Source of the DNA: Trichoplax adhaerens
Taxonomy: Eukaryota > Placozoa > Uniplacotomia > Trichoplacea > Trichoplacidae
DNA length: 64,000 nt
NCBI RefSeq assembly: GCF_000150275.1
Contig: NW_002060945.1
Location: 1,101,190-1,165,189 of the forward strand
Reading direction: 5' to 3'
The notes beneath the pieces were generated by a model. It searched no databases. It worked only from the letters and a program-made list of their open reading frames with translations, and was not told where the DNA came from. A program made the translations under genes and the position numbers. Shown here one piece after another: positions 52,301-64,000 of the stretch (its first letter is position 1; every line of letters starts with the position of its first letter).

Positions 52301-53683
52301 ACCGATGCTTACGAAGACGTATAATCCATTCTCCAATCAATAACCTGATTATTATATTATTCCGCTCTTAAAATTGTAATTAATTGCTCGCTACCCTAGC
52401 ATAATGCATACATGTTACACGTATTAATAGTCCGATAGTGTCCATGGATGGACTTTAACTCGTATGGTCATTCTAATGGAATCCCAAGAGATTCACCTTT
52501 TCTACGCATAAAAAACATTTAAAAAAGTCCGTGCCTGCTGTGACTGAAATTATAGCAGATATAGAAAATGATGTAGTAACTGCTGAAATGATATTGTATA
52601 AAGGAGAAAAGTGTGAACACGAGGTACTTTAGTGCTTTATGCAAGTTTGCACTTAGTTTAGGTCAGTTATAATTTGAGAAAATTTCTATACCCAATGAGC
52701 TTAGAATCCATTTTACAATGTAAACGAATATAAGATGAAATCTATTCTATATGTACATTATACAAGTCATGTTTGCTGTCTTCTTTATCAAAGTAAATAT
52801 TATTCTATTGATTATGATTAGTTCTGTACAGTGTACATGAACTTGCTTGTATTGTAATTTAAATTCTTGTATTTTGGAAGAATTGTACGCTTCGACAACG
52901 CTGACATGTAGTCAAGTTTATTATTGATGAAGGCGCATCTTAAAATTTAAAATTTATTGCTTTCTATGCGGCATATTGAACATTTTGGTTGAATAATATC
53001 TATCTACAGGTCCTGTTTTATTTCATCAAATGATCAATCAGCCATAGTTAACCTTGTAGTGCAAGCTTTCGACTAATATACTGTAATTTAAGGGCAGTTA
53101 AATGCTACTGTAGTGATGATAATAATTATTCAGCAAGTGTGGTAATAACCATACATGTAAATGTCCTATTAAGTTATTCAACGGGGCATTTTTAATTCAT
53201 TTCCTTAATTGATATTTCTATTAGTAATCTAAATCAGGATTGGTTGAACTATACGTTAATGATAATCGAATACACCTTACCATGTATCATTGACAAACAT
53301 TGAATGGAGCTGCAAGGCATGTTCAAAATATTACTTATAGCAGATAGTATCATGAAACCCTGATACCCCTGATATTGCTGACTTGGAAGCGGAAAGGAAA
53401 GAGTTTGAGATTTGCATTTCAGTTCTGGCCACAAAACGCACTTGATTCAAGTAGTCATTTGAAGTTCAAGATTTACAATATAGTTCATAATTGAATTTCT
53501 ATAATTGGAGGGGATTGTACATTACACATTATATGCGTTCTACAAATTCCAGTCTACAGTACAATAACTTTGAGCCTAGTGTCGCTTTTGAATATACTAC
53601 ATCGTAGCCATAGATGATAATAAAAGCTTCTTGCTCACCCAATTTTTATTATCTTTCCTTTTCCACTACTGTAGGTCGGTATC
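46367..53683. other. Gene-poor intergenic region between DNAJC13 and supervillin
   Basis: About 7.3 kb of AT-rich DNA with no recognised gene. It has many isolated TACTGTA/TACAGTA pentamer copies (clearest at 49800-49965, 50670-50700 and 51600-51800), a short GA microsatellite near 48081, and one intriguing 49-codon open stretch ending at a donor-like site (52477-52623). AATAAA hexamers near 46998 are candidate DNAJC13 poly(A) signals, but are 630 nt from the stop. Frames at 47750-47950, 51167-51349 and 53249-53434 look like chance. Confidence 0.55.
52477..52623 (+). other. Possible upstream exon of supervillin or of an unknown gene
   Basis: A 49-codon frame lies between an in-frame TAA (52474) and a GAG|GTACTT donor-like site at 52624. 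Its second half translates with ordinary protein composition (PAVTEIIADIENDVV, then AEMILYKGEKCEHE). It ends in phase 0, and the acceptor before the supervillin ATG exon (CTGTAG, then GTC GGT ATC ATG) would accept it in frame. An AG at 52487-52488 (CCCAAG) could be its acceptor. No homology is recognised. Confidence 0.2.
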
Positions 53684-56600
53684 ATGGATGATAATAATGA
53701 TGATAAATTCGATACGCGCGCCGAGCTCGAACGCAGACGTCAAGAGCAATTCAGAAGAAGTAAAAGCTGTGGTTTGCCGGTATGTTGTCAACAGGTTTAG
53801 ATTGTGTCAACAATATTGGTTTTATATTTTTATTGAGTAGAGCATTTGCAATGGGAGATATATTGATGAATGTGCAGTACATTCATACAGATCAATATTA
53901 TATTCCAAAATTTCATAACGACTTATTACTACCCATTCTCACACCCGCTCTTTCAACAGGTATAAGCCACTAGTACGTATAAATGTACTCGTAAAAATGG
54001 CATCAACATTCAAATGATGTGTGCATAGTTTCCAGAAATAAGCTAAGATTAATTGCAATTGAGGCTTTAGAAAACGATGCAATAGCACGAAATTCATTTT
54101 GAAAAAAAGTTTTAAACATTTCGTAATTATAGGTTCATGAACATGAAATACTACTAGTAGGTGTGATTGCATGGGTTTACTGAGGCCATTTGTTAATAAA
54201 TGTTAATAAAGAAACATTCTACATGCCGAGAAGTTCATACGAGTATCATATCCTAGACATGGACGCATAAACATGAAATACTACTAGTAGATGTGATTCC
54301 ACGGCTTTACTAAGGCCATTTGTTAATAAATGTAAATAAAAGAAACATTTTACATGCCGATACGTTCATGCGAGTATGATATCCTAGACATGGACGCATA
54401 AGCATGAAATACTATTAGTAGATGTGATTCTACGGCTTTGCTGAGGCCATTTTGCTAAGAAGTGCTAATAAAAGTACAGTGTCAATACTACTGTAATATG
54501 ATAATAATGAGTCACTGGCGTTTTACAAACCATGATCGGAAATTGAATACTGTTGTTGAATGATATTGAGTAAAACTTGTGGCACGGTAGATGTATTTGA
54601 GCTACGTTGGTGTTTTCGATCATTTAAAATTATAATGAATAATAATTATTGTTAGGCCTGTCAAGCAACGGTATGAAGACTTGTGCTAGGTTCGCCTATT
54701 TGGGTCGTTGAGGGCCATAGGAATTGGAGATCGCTGCGCCACTGAAAGGCCATGACTCTTGGAATAAGATTGATGCTCGATCTACATTAGTTCAGTAATT
54801 GGATTATAGTAGTTTCTCGAAGGGCTGCAGTCTTGTACTTTAAATTTGGGGGATCGGTAATGGTTCATTATTTATATATATATTGTATTAACTAATCAAG
54901 TCATTATCAATTTCTACCCATAAACTGGTCAGATATGTAAGATTCGTTTACCGTAGATAAACTGATGGAAGACTTGAGTTTAAATTGCATTTTTTGAGTC
55001 TACACTACGTAGGAGTATTTCATAAGCACGGCATGCCATCTATTCATTCAAGTCCATACGCCATGCTAGTAAGAGGGACTACTCCAAGAAAGGAGTTTCC
55101 TCCATAACCGCATCGACAATACACGAAGGGGGTCAAGATGACCAATAACCTTCCTTAAATAACTGACGTTGTCTATAGCGAATAAATGCATCCAAATTAC
55201 TGATTTCCAACTCTTTCTATCTATGTATTTTATCGTGCAATGGCTACCTATAGCCTATACTTTCAAATTGAATCCATCTGTTATTCCTGCAGACATGTTG
55301 GATTGCAAGCCATTTCTCCAACTGTCATGTCGGTCGGTATAAGACGAGTGTTGCTATTATTTATATAGCTCGGGTGGTATTGTTTGAACACCGGCTAGTA
55401 AAACGTCATCGCATGGCTTTTTATTGATTTTCTTCCTATTGGCTGTCGTTATTATCAATAGTATATCGTATACACTCAATAGCGTACCATAAAACACTAT
55501 AGCATGGGCTTATTTCTCATTGAAATTCATCTTCGAAGCACCCTTGTAAAAAAATAAAAAAAAATAGCTTACAGTAAATACAAGTTTTCTATCCTCTATT
55601 TCATTAGTCATTAGTTTATTCTTGGGCTTATCCTGCCTGTATTTTTTTTTTACAATCCTTTTACCTCAGCTACGCCTGTTGAGAAGGTATCGGAAGTAAG
55701 TGTTTATGCCTAGTGATTTTAGTCAATACCATGTTGATGTTTAGATTAGATTGTTATTTCTACAAATTTAGCACATTTCATCAGTTCGGTATGAATAAAT
55801 AGTTTAGACACGGTTAGGATAATATTGGAGGCAACTGGAAAGATGGATAGTAGAGTAGATTAAGCAATGGATGGTGTAGTCGATCAGGGTTAAATAGTTG
55901 AAATGGTTTGCCTGTAGTTATTGAAAGTTGCAATCCAATCGATTGACTTGGTACTTTTCCTGACTGCACACTGTGCAGTAGGCATTTGACCAACTGGATG
56001 CTAGTGTTGTTTGTATGGACATGAAAATATTGCCTGACCAACTATTCAATCTTGCAATGTACAGTAGAATGAAGATCAGACCTCAATTTGAATGTTTCTC
56101 CTCCTTTTTCATACCCTTTTCCAGTCAAAATTTCCTTCTTCTCTATCAACAGTTTCTCATACTCTATTCCTATGCTGTATTCTACCCTTGTTGACTCATT
56201 TTGTGATGATATTCGATCATATTAACTGCTAGTGTTGATTGTATATATGTACGTGCATGTCAGAATAAGTTGCCTGACCAACCATTAAATCTTACAGTGC
56301 AGCAGGCAATATAGAATGATGGACTACTTACAGTACTTAATTCACTAGCCCTTGGTAAAATAATGATGGTCAGACCTCAATTTAAATTTTCTCTTCCCTT
56401 TTTCATGCTATTTTTCAGTCAAAATTTCCTTCTTCTCTGTGAAATTTCTCATACTCTATTCCTATGCTGTATTCTACCCTTCGTTACTGATTTCTTGGTT
56501 ATGATATTCAATTATATTAACTACTAGTGTTGATTGTATATACAGTATACTGTATGTACGTACATGTCAGAATAAATTGTTTGACGAACCATTAAATCTT

Positions 56601-59600
56601 ACAGTGCAGCAAGCAATATAGAACGATGGACTACTTTACAGTATAGTACTCAATTCACTAGTCTTGGTAAAATAATGATGGTCAGACCTCAATCTGAATT
56701 TTCTCTTCCCTTTTTCATACTATTTTTCAGTCAAAATTTCCTTCTTCTCTGTGAAATTTCTCATTCTCTATTCCTATGCTGTATTCTACCCTTGTTGACT
56801 CATTTTGTGATGATATTCGATCATATTAACTGCTAGTGTTGATTGTATATATGTACGTGCATGTCAGAATAAGTTGTTTGACGAACCATTAATTAAATCT
56901 TACAGTGCAGCAGGCAATATAGAATAATGGACTACGTGCAGTACTCAATTCACTAGTCCTTGGTAAAATAATGATGGTCAGACCTCAATTTGAATTTTCT
57001 CCTCCCTTTTTCATTCTATTTTTCAGTCGAATTTCTCATTCTCTATTCCTATGCTGTGCACTACCCTTCGTTAGCGGTTATTATGGACTATAACTACAGT
57101 ACAGTATTATATTATTAAACACATCAACTGCTAGTGTTGATGTACGCGTATGGACCTAAGAATATTGCCCAACAAAGCATATTCAATTTTGCAGACTGCA
57201 ATGGTCGTCAGACCTAAATTTGAATTTTTTTCTTCCTTTTTTTATGCCCTTTTTCAGTGAAAATTTCCTTCTTCTGTATAAAAAATTTCTTATACTCTAT
57301 TCCTATGCTGTATTCTACCCGTCGTTAATTCTTATTATTATTATTCAATCACGTTAACCTACTAAAAACGATAGGACTAATTTTTTTAATCGATCAAGCA
57401 TTTTGTTTCCACCTCTCGCTCCTTTTTTCAATGAAACGGCTATTCTTGTGTGAGGATTTAATAAGTCTATTTCTATAGGAATGGCGCAAATGTCATAATG
57501 GCAGCTAATGAAGCTTAAGTTTATCTACTTGAAATCGGGAAATTTCAATACAGTGCTATTCTATTAATGTAAAGTGATTGCCAAAATTGACAAAAAACAC
57601 AATATTCAATTCTACAAACAAATTCATTGAGTCATACATACAGTTTAATCTATAGCTAGCCAACAATACGATTGGAATAATACGCAATTATGGTGCTAGC
57701 CTTACTGCTATTATTGCATAGAAACAGACATTGTTGGTTAGTGTTAAACGGAAGCTTGAACGCGCAATAACTTAATTGAATTAATGTAATCTCGAACGGA
57801 AATGATTTTACACCTAACCATAGTGTATCTAGAGTTTAATTCTTAAACAAAAACATAGAAAAATCGCCTTCAAATAATAATTGAATTGCTATTATATTCA
57901 AGCAGCTCATAACGATTTAATCTCATGTAGGAAAACTATCCTCTGCAAAAAGAGGCAGCTGTAGAGAATAATTTAAATTCAAAGAAGAAAATAACACGAT
58001 TTGACAAGAAACCAATTTTAAAGAGTCGTAAGAGTTTACCTGCTTTTAGGTTGCAAGACTCATCCGAGAATTGGGACTCTACTACTGACAATAATAATAA
58101 CAATAATAATCAAAGCAAAATCTCTCGTCTCTTTAATGTTACGTTAAAATCACCGACTGATCGTAACAAAAGTAATCACCACCAAGATCATAGTATTGGA
58201 TCGAAGAAAGAATTTCGTCGACAAGTAGCACATGTTAGGGATAATCTTAATCGCCATGAGTTATCAACCAAGCATTCAAACATAACTGCACCCCGCACTA
58301 GTCACGGGGTCGAAAAAGAAAATCCACAACAATTACAAGAGGCACTGCAAAAACGCTCTCAATTAAGATCGACTAAAAGTAACCATCTACTTGATCAAGA
58401 TAATAAAAGGCGTAAATTATCGCAAATCAAAGCTAAATTAGCTACAACCTTTACAGAATTAGAAATGGAATTGGAAAAACAAGGTGATGATATTGATGCT
58501 GAAGTTTTCACCGATTATCCAGCAGATAGTAGCCAATCGTCAAAGTCCAACATAGCTCAAGGTAGTAGTCGTAAATCTTCTGATATGATACCTGGTGAAT
58601 CACAAGAATTGGTAACTAGGAAACTCTCGCTAAAATCTGTTGGTTCTATAGCTGATGCAAACAATGATAGAAAGTTATCAAAACCGGATACATCTGGCGC
58701 TGAATTTTTACACATTAAATCTTCCTTAAGAACAGCTTCTAAACGATCAGCTGCCAAAAATGATAATGAACCTGAAAAGGACGAGCATCAAGTACTCGCT
58801 CAAAGGAAATTGTCATTGAAAAATACTTCTCGTGGTCTTGCACAAATTAGTGAAAGCGATAAAAAGACTGGTAATGAAGCCTTACCTTTCTTACAAATGA
58901 AAAATTTATTGAAATCCACTGGTAGAGGCAAGCATATTATAACCGAAGCTGGCGATGATAACACCAATAATGATACCAAGGTAGTGAAAGCAACCCGAAC
59001 GGAAAGCGACAAAGAGGAACTAGTCCCTGCTCTAATGCAGACTAAATCTTTACTAAAACGAAAAGAGAATAAGCTAGAAGATGTGAATGCAGAAAATAAT
59101 GCTAAATCGGCCGAGGCTTTGGCTTTTTTACAAGCGAAAGCATTACTACGTGGTACTGGAAAGCGTGTTGTAGATGAAGAAACACCAAAAACTGAACCGG
59201 TCTCATCTGATGGAGATGCTTTTCTTCAGATTAAATCCCAGCTTCGAGGTACTGGAAGACGTATTGTTGAAGAAGAAAATGAAAAAGAAAATGTTGATTC
59301 CCCTTCGCCAGAGAATGATGGTTTACTTCAAGTTAAGTCACAACTTCGAGGTACTGGAAGACGTACTAGTGAAGAAGATAAAGTAGAAAATATTGATCCC
59401 CCTTCTCCAGAGAGTGATGCTTTACTCGAAATTAAGTCACAACATCGAGGTACCGGTAAACTTACCATGGATAAAAAACCAGCAAAGGAGGAGTCAACAT
59501 TTCCCCAAAGTAATATTTCCCATCAGCCGAGGAAAATCTCTTCTGTTACTGTACAGCCTGTTGCTCAAAAAATAAATGACAACAAAAAAAGTACATCAGA

Positions 59601-62600
59601 ACCAATAGTGTCAAAAGTGGCTCCTACTAGTGCTAAAACTGAAAAGATGAAAGCACAAGAACGAAAACTATCTAGTGAAGCGGAAGATATTAAAAGTGAA
59701 TTAATATCTTTAAAAAGTCAGCTAAGGAAAACAGACAATAAATTTGCAGAAGAAGTCAGCCAAATCAAGGAACAGGTATAGTCCTTCATCGTAAAGTGTA
59801 GTTTTGGTTACTTGCCCATAATGATTACACTAATGACTTATTTTTCGAATGATATATTTAGGAAACTATTAAAGAAGCAGTGGATGATGTGGATTCGGAA
59901 TTACGGTAACATATCCAATATTAACAATGTTTCTCATTGGATCCATGATGATATTCTAAGATCTTCTCTATTGAAATAATTGTAAGGTATTTTGTTAGTT
60001 AACAATTTACATTATCTTGCTATTTTATAATCCAATGCAGGTATAAAAACTTTGCCACATCACGTAGAGCCGTAAGGCCAAATCGTCGACAGCGAACTTC
60101 TGCCAATCCGTTAAAATCATTGCAGAACAGATCTGATTTACTGGAAGATGAAGAGGTACAGCCTAATATCTTCCTTTAAGCTTTAAGTCATCCTAAGGTT
60201 TTACACTAGATAATCGTTTTAGTTCGACGTACATTATGTAGATTTTGCTGAGGTCTTGTTTGTTGCTAATGATTTACGTAACTAAAATCTTTTGTCAATC
60301 GAGCAATGGTATAAGTAAATAGGATGTAATAGAACCGTTTGATTGTCGTGTTCTATTGAGTGAGCTAATTTGTATTTCTTATTATTTATTTCTTATGCAC
60401 GTTAACGTTTGAATAGATATCAATATACTGCAGATTTTAGTGCGCTAAGATTATTGTCCGATAATATAATGTAATAAATGAAATCGATCAGATCGATCAC
60501 TTTATACAGTTTACGTTATTTTAACGAAATTATTTACTTTCAAATGCTATACTTGTATAATGTATGAAATAGTGTTTTTGATAGCCACTACCGATGTAAA
60601 CATAACTTGTCGCTCCTTATTCAACACTACTACTGCTACTTAACTGTTATTAATACATGCACTGTAGTTACTTTCTTCGTCATAATACTGTAGTAATTTA
60701 TGAAACGAATTTTTTTGATGGTAGGCTGCTGGAAAAAGAGCAACAGCTACCTCTGGAGAATCGCTTTCAACGCGTATTCGACTTCCCAGTATGTTCTTAA
60801 TTATAATTATGATCAATTACTCTTGATCTGCGCTAATTTAAGCTAATATTTTCTGAAATATTGTGCAATAAATAATCCTATAATCTTCTGGCTACTATAT
60901 CATTGATACTAATAAATTTTGTAATGTAATTAACCATATTGCACCAGCAGAAAATGGTATGAAAGTGAGAGTATGCTAATCTAGTCTTATTTTCGCTCAC
61001 ACTTAGAAAACCAACAATTTGCTCCAGCTGCAGTTGCTGGACTTGCTGCTGATTTAGATTTCACCTCAGTTTCTCTTCGCAAGCAAGAGGATATTCCACC
61101 ACCGTGCTACCCTGATGTTATACTACTTCATATTAAAGGTATATTATAAAGTGTTTAAGATTCTTCAGCAGATCTTGATAAGAGGATCTACTATTTGACA
61201 TTACAGTATTTGCAAGTGGTTCGAATATGAATCTTTTTGGAATTAAATTGTATTAACCTGAAGACTTGTATATCTCAGGGCGCCGTAATGTCCAGTGCCG
61301 TTTTGTTGAACCTATTTCCTCATCAATCAACATTGGCGATGCGTTTATTTTGATAACGCAACAAGATATATTTCTATTATTAGGAGATAAAGTTAACGTA
61401 ATTGAAAAGAATAAGGTAGGCGGGATCTAATGGACAGTACAGTATATTCTAAATATTCGTATATATATCGTTCACCTAAGAATCGTAAAGTGCTGAAGTA
61501 CAGTGAGGCACTAACGCAACGTTAGGGAAAGATTATGCAATAATTTTTACCAATTCATTAAGTAGTATTTCGTCTATTTCATAACAGTACTATACTGTAG
61601 ATCAATTCAACGTTATTGTAGAAGTACCACAACTTTGAGAATCATAAGTAACATCTTCTTTCGTCTAGGCTGCTGAGATAGCGACACTAATTATTCAGCA
61701 GAAAGATTACAATTGTAAAGCCTCACGACCGATCATCTACGATAACGTTAAGGATTGTGATTTTAACGGTGTTAATACCGACAAATTTTGGGAATATTTA
61801 GGTGGAAAACAGCCCTTTACTCGTACGTACATCTTCTACATGGATGTAAACAAAATTAGTTCAGATATTCTGTATGCTATATTATGAGACTATAAGTTAT
61901 TACTGTATTCACAAAAAATTTCATTTGCAGCTCTGGATTCTGCCTTAAGTGATGAAGAATTTGAACAAGGAATCGATGCCATCAATCAAATATTTGTTGT
62001 ACAATGCAATCCAACGGAAACATTGGTAGAGTTAGATGATTGCAGCGGTAAACCTTTGAGAGTTTCCTTATTAGATTCCAAAAATGTAAGTTGGATTAGT
62101 TTCTATTTGTGTTAGTAAATAGGTAATTGAAAATCCTAATCGGAATTTGCGTTTATGGAATACAAATATAGGTTTATGTTTTGGATTTTGGCAGCGAGGT
62201 CTACGTTTGGGCAGGCCGATTCGCAGAAACGGACGCTAGACGAGCCGGAAATAGGCTTGGTCAAGAAATGTTTGATAAAGAATACCAGTTTGCAGGCCCC
62301 ATCAATCCTTTACTGCCAATAAGCATTGACAACTATGATGAAGATGAAAAGAAGGTCTCGACGGCTAGGCCTCCATGGGGTTTTTTCCAAATTCTTAAAG
62401 AACGCACAGAAACGTCTGCTTTCAGAGAAAAATTCTTCGATTGGCCTGAACCCGGTCTTTCGGATAATTCTAGAACTCTTAAAATGACTTATTTTGAAGA
62501 AAAAACGGTTAAAAAGAAGGTATTAGAATATGCACGATAGCTCTAATTGTCTAATTTAATTATTTAATGTTGTTGTTGTGTATTTAATTGTACATTAGAA

Positions 62601-64000
62601 ACCATCGATTCCTTCAGAACTTACAGTCTACGATGCAAAGAATATGATTAAGAATGAGATAGAGGAACCGAGTACTATATTAGAAGGTCAAGATATAGGA
62701 AGAGGTGAAGGTGTACCTTGCAAAGCCGGAGAACCTGGCAATGAAGTAGAACATTTATCTGTAAAGATATGGATTGTTAGTGGTCGTGTCCATGAAGCTC
62801 TAGATCCGAAGGAATATGGAGAGTTCTATTCGGGAGAAACTTATGTAATTTGCTGGCGATATCGGGTAACAGTTATTTATGGCAAAAGACGTAGAGCACA
62901 GCACAAAACAGGCCGAGATCGAACTGTGTATTTTTATTGGCACGGAAGCGATTGCAGTATTGGTGATAAAGGAACTTCAGCTCTATTAACTGTAGAGCTT
63001 GATGATGAGAAAGCTCCGCAAGTAAATAATTGTGGTGATATCAGCGATTGGAATCGATATAGAATTAATATTGTATTCTTATATTCTTATATAGATACCG
63101 TTGGAACAAGGAAATGAACCACCTTGTTTTTTTCTTTTATTTAGTGGAAAAGCAGTTTTCCATATTGGAAGGTATTTGTTATTTTTGCCATATATCGGTA
63201 TATATTTTTATCATTACTAAATTCTTTTATAATGTGTGTTTGCGTGATGCAGGCGAAATAAAGCAATGAGTCCTGGAATTGCAGGTATGGCGTACTGCAG
63301 TTATCTAACTGTACTACTTGATTAAGAATTACTAAAGACAATCAAATTGTAAATCAATGATTTTGACAATATTTTAAAACTCTTTTATTAATAACTATTT
63401 GTCCAAGATGATAAAACATGTCGTATGTTTCGAATCCAAAATGAAACTTTAAACGAAACCTGTTTGGTGGAAATCTTGCCGCGGTAAGCTAATTATTGCG
63501 TTATTAAGTTGTTGCTACTTTGTAACGCGGATGCGATAGGCAGGTACCTTAAATTTCAGTTTAGGATTAAGATAATTCTTAAATTACTAAACTGATCCTT
63601 TATTGATTTATAAACAGTACTACATCACTGCGGTCGCGTTCCTGTTTGATTATTGTTGTTCCTGGTAAGATTTTATACGTTTGGAATGGTTTAAAGGCTT
63701 CTGAGGCGATACGTAAAATGGCGAAACATGCTGCGGAGTCTTTTCTGTCCCGGTTGGTTATTAGCTAAGCTAGGCATTATATTCGGTCTATTTGCTACAG
63801 ACTATTTTATAAAAAAACAGCACCTATCTGAAACTATTCTATCCTTCGATAAGGTTGGAAGATGTAGCTGAGAGTCAGGAAATCGAAGAAGGTGATGAGA
63901 CTAAGGCATTTTGGACCATTCTTGGAGGAAGGGATGACTATGGATCTTTATCATGGAGTATGTCGTTATAAATAGCGTCGCACTAAAATTAGCAATTATA
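53684..64000 (+). CDS. SVIL: Supervillin (villin/gelsolin family), 3' partial at right edge
   Basis: Membrane-associated actin- and myosin-II-binding protein of the villin/gelsolin superfamily. Exons: 53684-53779, 57931-59775, 59862-59905, 60041-60155, 60725-60788, 61007-61138, 61279-61415, 61669-61822, 61931-62085, 62172-62519, 62599-63021, 63095-63171, 63253-63284, 63408-63483, 63618-63752, 63821-63957 (donor GTATGT), then off the window. That gives about 1323 aa with all phases consistent. The start exon reads MDDNNDDKF then AELERRRQEQF, resembling the AERRRQ segment of vertebrate supervillin. A long disordered region follows, then YKNFATSRRAVRP, and gelsolin-like repeats: LLHIKGRRNVQCRFVEP, DKVNVIEKNKAAEIATLI, VLDFGSEVYVWAGR, INPLLP, FREKFFDWPE, YFYWHGSDCSIGDKGTSAL, GNEPPCFFLLFSG, and KAFWTILGGRDD. 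The remaining repeats and the expected headpiece lie beyond the right edge. The start exon and its junction are the least certain part. Confidence 0.93.
54125..54480. repeat. Tandem repeat, period 131 bp, about 2.7 copies
   Basis: CATGAAATACTACTAGTAG or a close variant occurs at about 54141, 54272 and 54403. Each is followed by GTGATTnnACGGnTTTnCTnAGGCCATTT, and copies 1 and 2 also share ACATGCCGA and TCCTAGACATGGACGCATAA. Spacing is 131 bp both times, so the copies are recent. Confidence 0.9.
55670..55695 (+). other. SVIL: Candidate 26 nt microexon of supervillin
   Basis: A strong pyrimidine tract and CTCAG precede 26 nt, followed by the consensus donor GTAAGT. In one frame it reads (S)TPVEKVSE. 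It fits only if exon 1 uses a weaker donor after 53768 instead of 53779; 85 + 26 nt then returns to phase 0 for the 57931 exon. Confidence 0.3.
55920..57345. repeat. Long tandem repeat, about 300 bp units, five copies
   Basis: The marker CAGACCT(C/A)AA occurs at 56077, 56371, 56683, 56979 and 57209. Each unit continues with TTTTCAGTCAAAATTTCCTT or a variant, CTCTATTCCTATGCTGTATT, CTACCCTTnGTT, CTGCTAGTGTTGATTGTAT and AATCTTACAGTGCAGCA. Periods are 294, 312, 296 and 230 bp; the last copy is shortened. No coding content or transposon ends are seen. Confidence 0.92.
58888..59470 (+). repeat. SVIL: Protein repeats in supervillin N-terminal region, period 31-34 aa
   Basis: Within the 1845 nt exon, units start near 58888, 59032, 59125, 59221, 59323 and 59422. 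Each carries (F/L)(L/M)(Q/E)xK, then a S/N/A-containing (L/H)(L/R) step, in the better copies FLQIKSQLRGTGRR, LLQVKSQLRGTGRR and LLEIKSQHRGTGK, separated by acidic Glu/Asp/Ser/Pro linkers. Weaker relatives are EFLHIKSSLR upstream and ISLKSQLRKT downstream. Confidence 0.85.

Larger units (their letters stand above)
53780..57930. other. SVIL: Supervillin intron 1 (4.15 kb), repeat-rich
   Basis: Bounded by GTATGT after CCG and by CATGTAG before GAA AAC TAT. It contains two tandem-repeat arrays (54125-54480 and 55920-57345) and a 26 nt exon-like segment at 55670-55695. Nothing else coding is seen. Confidence 0.7.

Overview
The window looks like an AT-rich animal nuclear genome. Every protein-coding gene is split by short GT-AG introns, introns sit at ancient metazoan positions, and coding exons stand out sharply from AT-rich non-coding DNA. 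The gene content (GPI-type alkaline phosphatases, Arp3, DNAJC13/RME-8, supervillin) is animal. Small introns, very complete intron retention and AT richness suggest an early-branching animal, most likely a placozoan. That placement is inference, not proven by the sequence.

Layout. (1) 1-23.9 kb, + strand: three tandem alkaline phosphatase genes (about 430-2225, 8606-11988, 17708-23925). They share intron positions and an exon 2 of exactly 257 nt. The first lacks its signal-peptide exon, probably off the left edge. The gaps between them hold no convincing gene but several short tandem repeats. (2) 25.5-29.1 kb, - strand: a complete 16-exon Arp3 gene, 414 aa. (3) 29.1-33.0 kb: the divergent interval between Arp3 and DNAJC13. 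It contains about 1.4 kb of self-complementary TACTG/TACAG pentamer repeats. (4) 33.0-46.4 kb, + strand: a complete DNAJC13/RME-8 gene with 58 coding exons, 2226 aa. All exon phases close and all family landmarks are present. (5) 46.4-53.7 kb: a gene-poor interval. (6) 53.7 kb to the right edge, + strand: the 5' part of a supervillin gene. It has a start exon, a 4.15 kb intron full of tandem repeats, a 1.8 kb exon encoding a disordered repeat-bearing N-terminus, then gelsolin-like repeats running off the window.

How the genes relate. The phosphatases are cell-surface ectoenzymes that arose by local duplication. Arp3 nucleates branched actin. RME-8 acts on endosomes with the WASH complex, which activates Arp2/3. 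Supervillin links actin and myosin to membranes. The clustering of three actin or endosome genes is suggestive but may be chance. The most unusual features are the pentamer array, the repeats and RKLS motifs in the supervillin N-terminus, and a recurring class of 130-170 bp tandem duplications.
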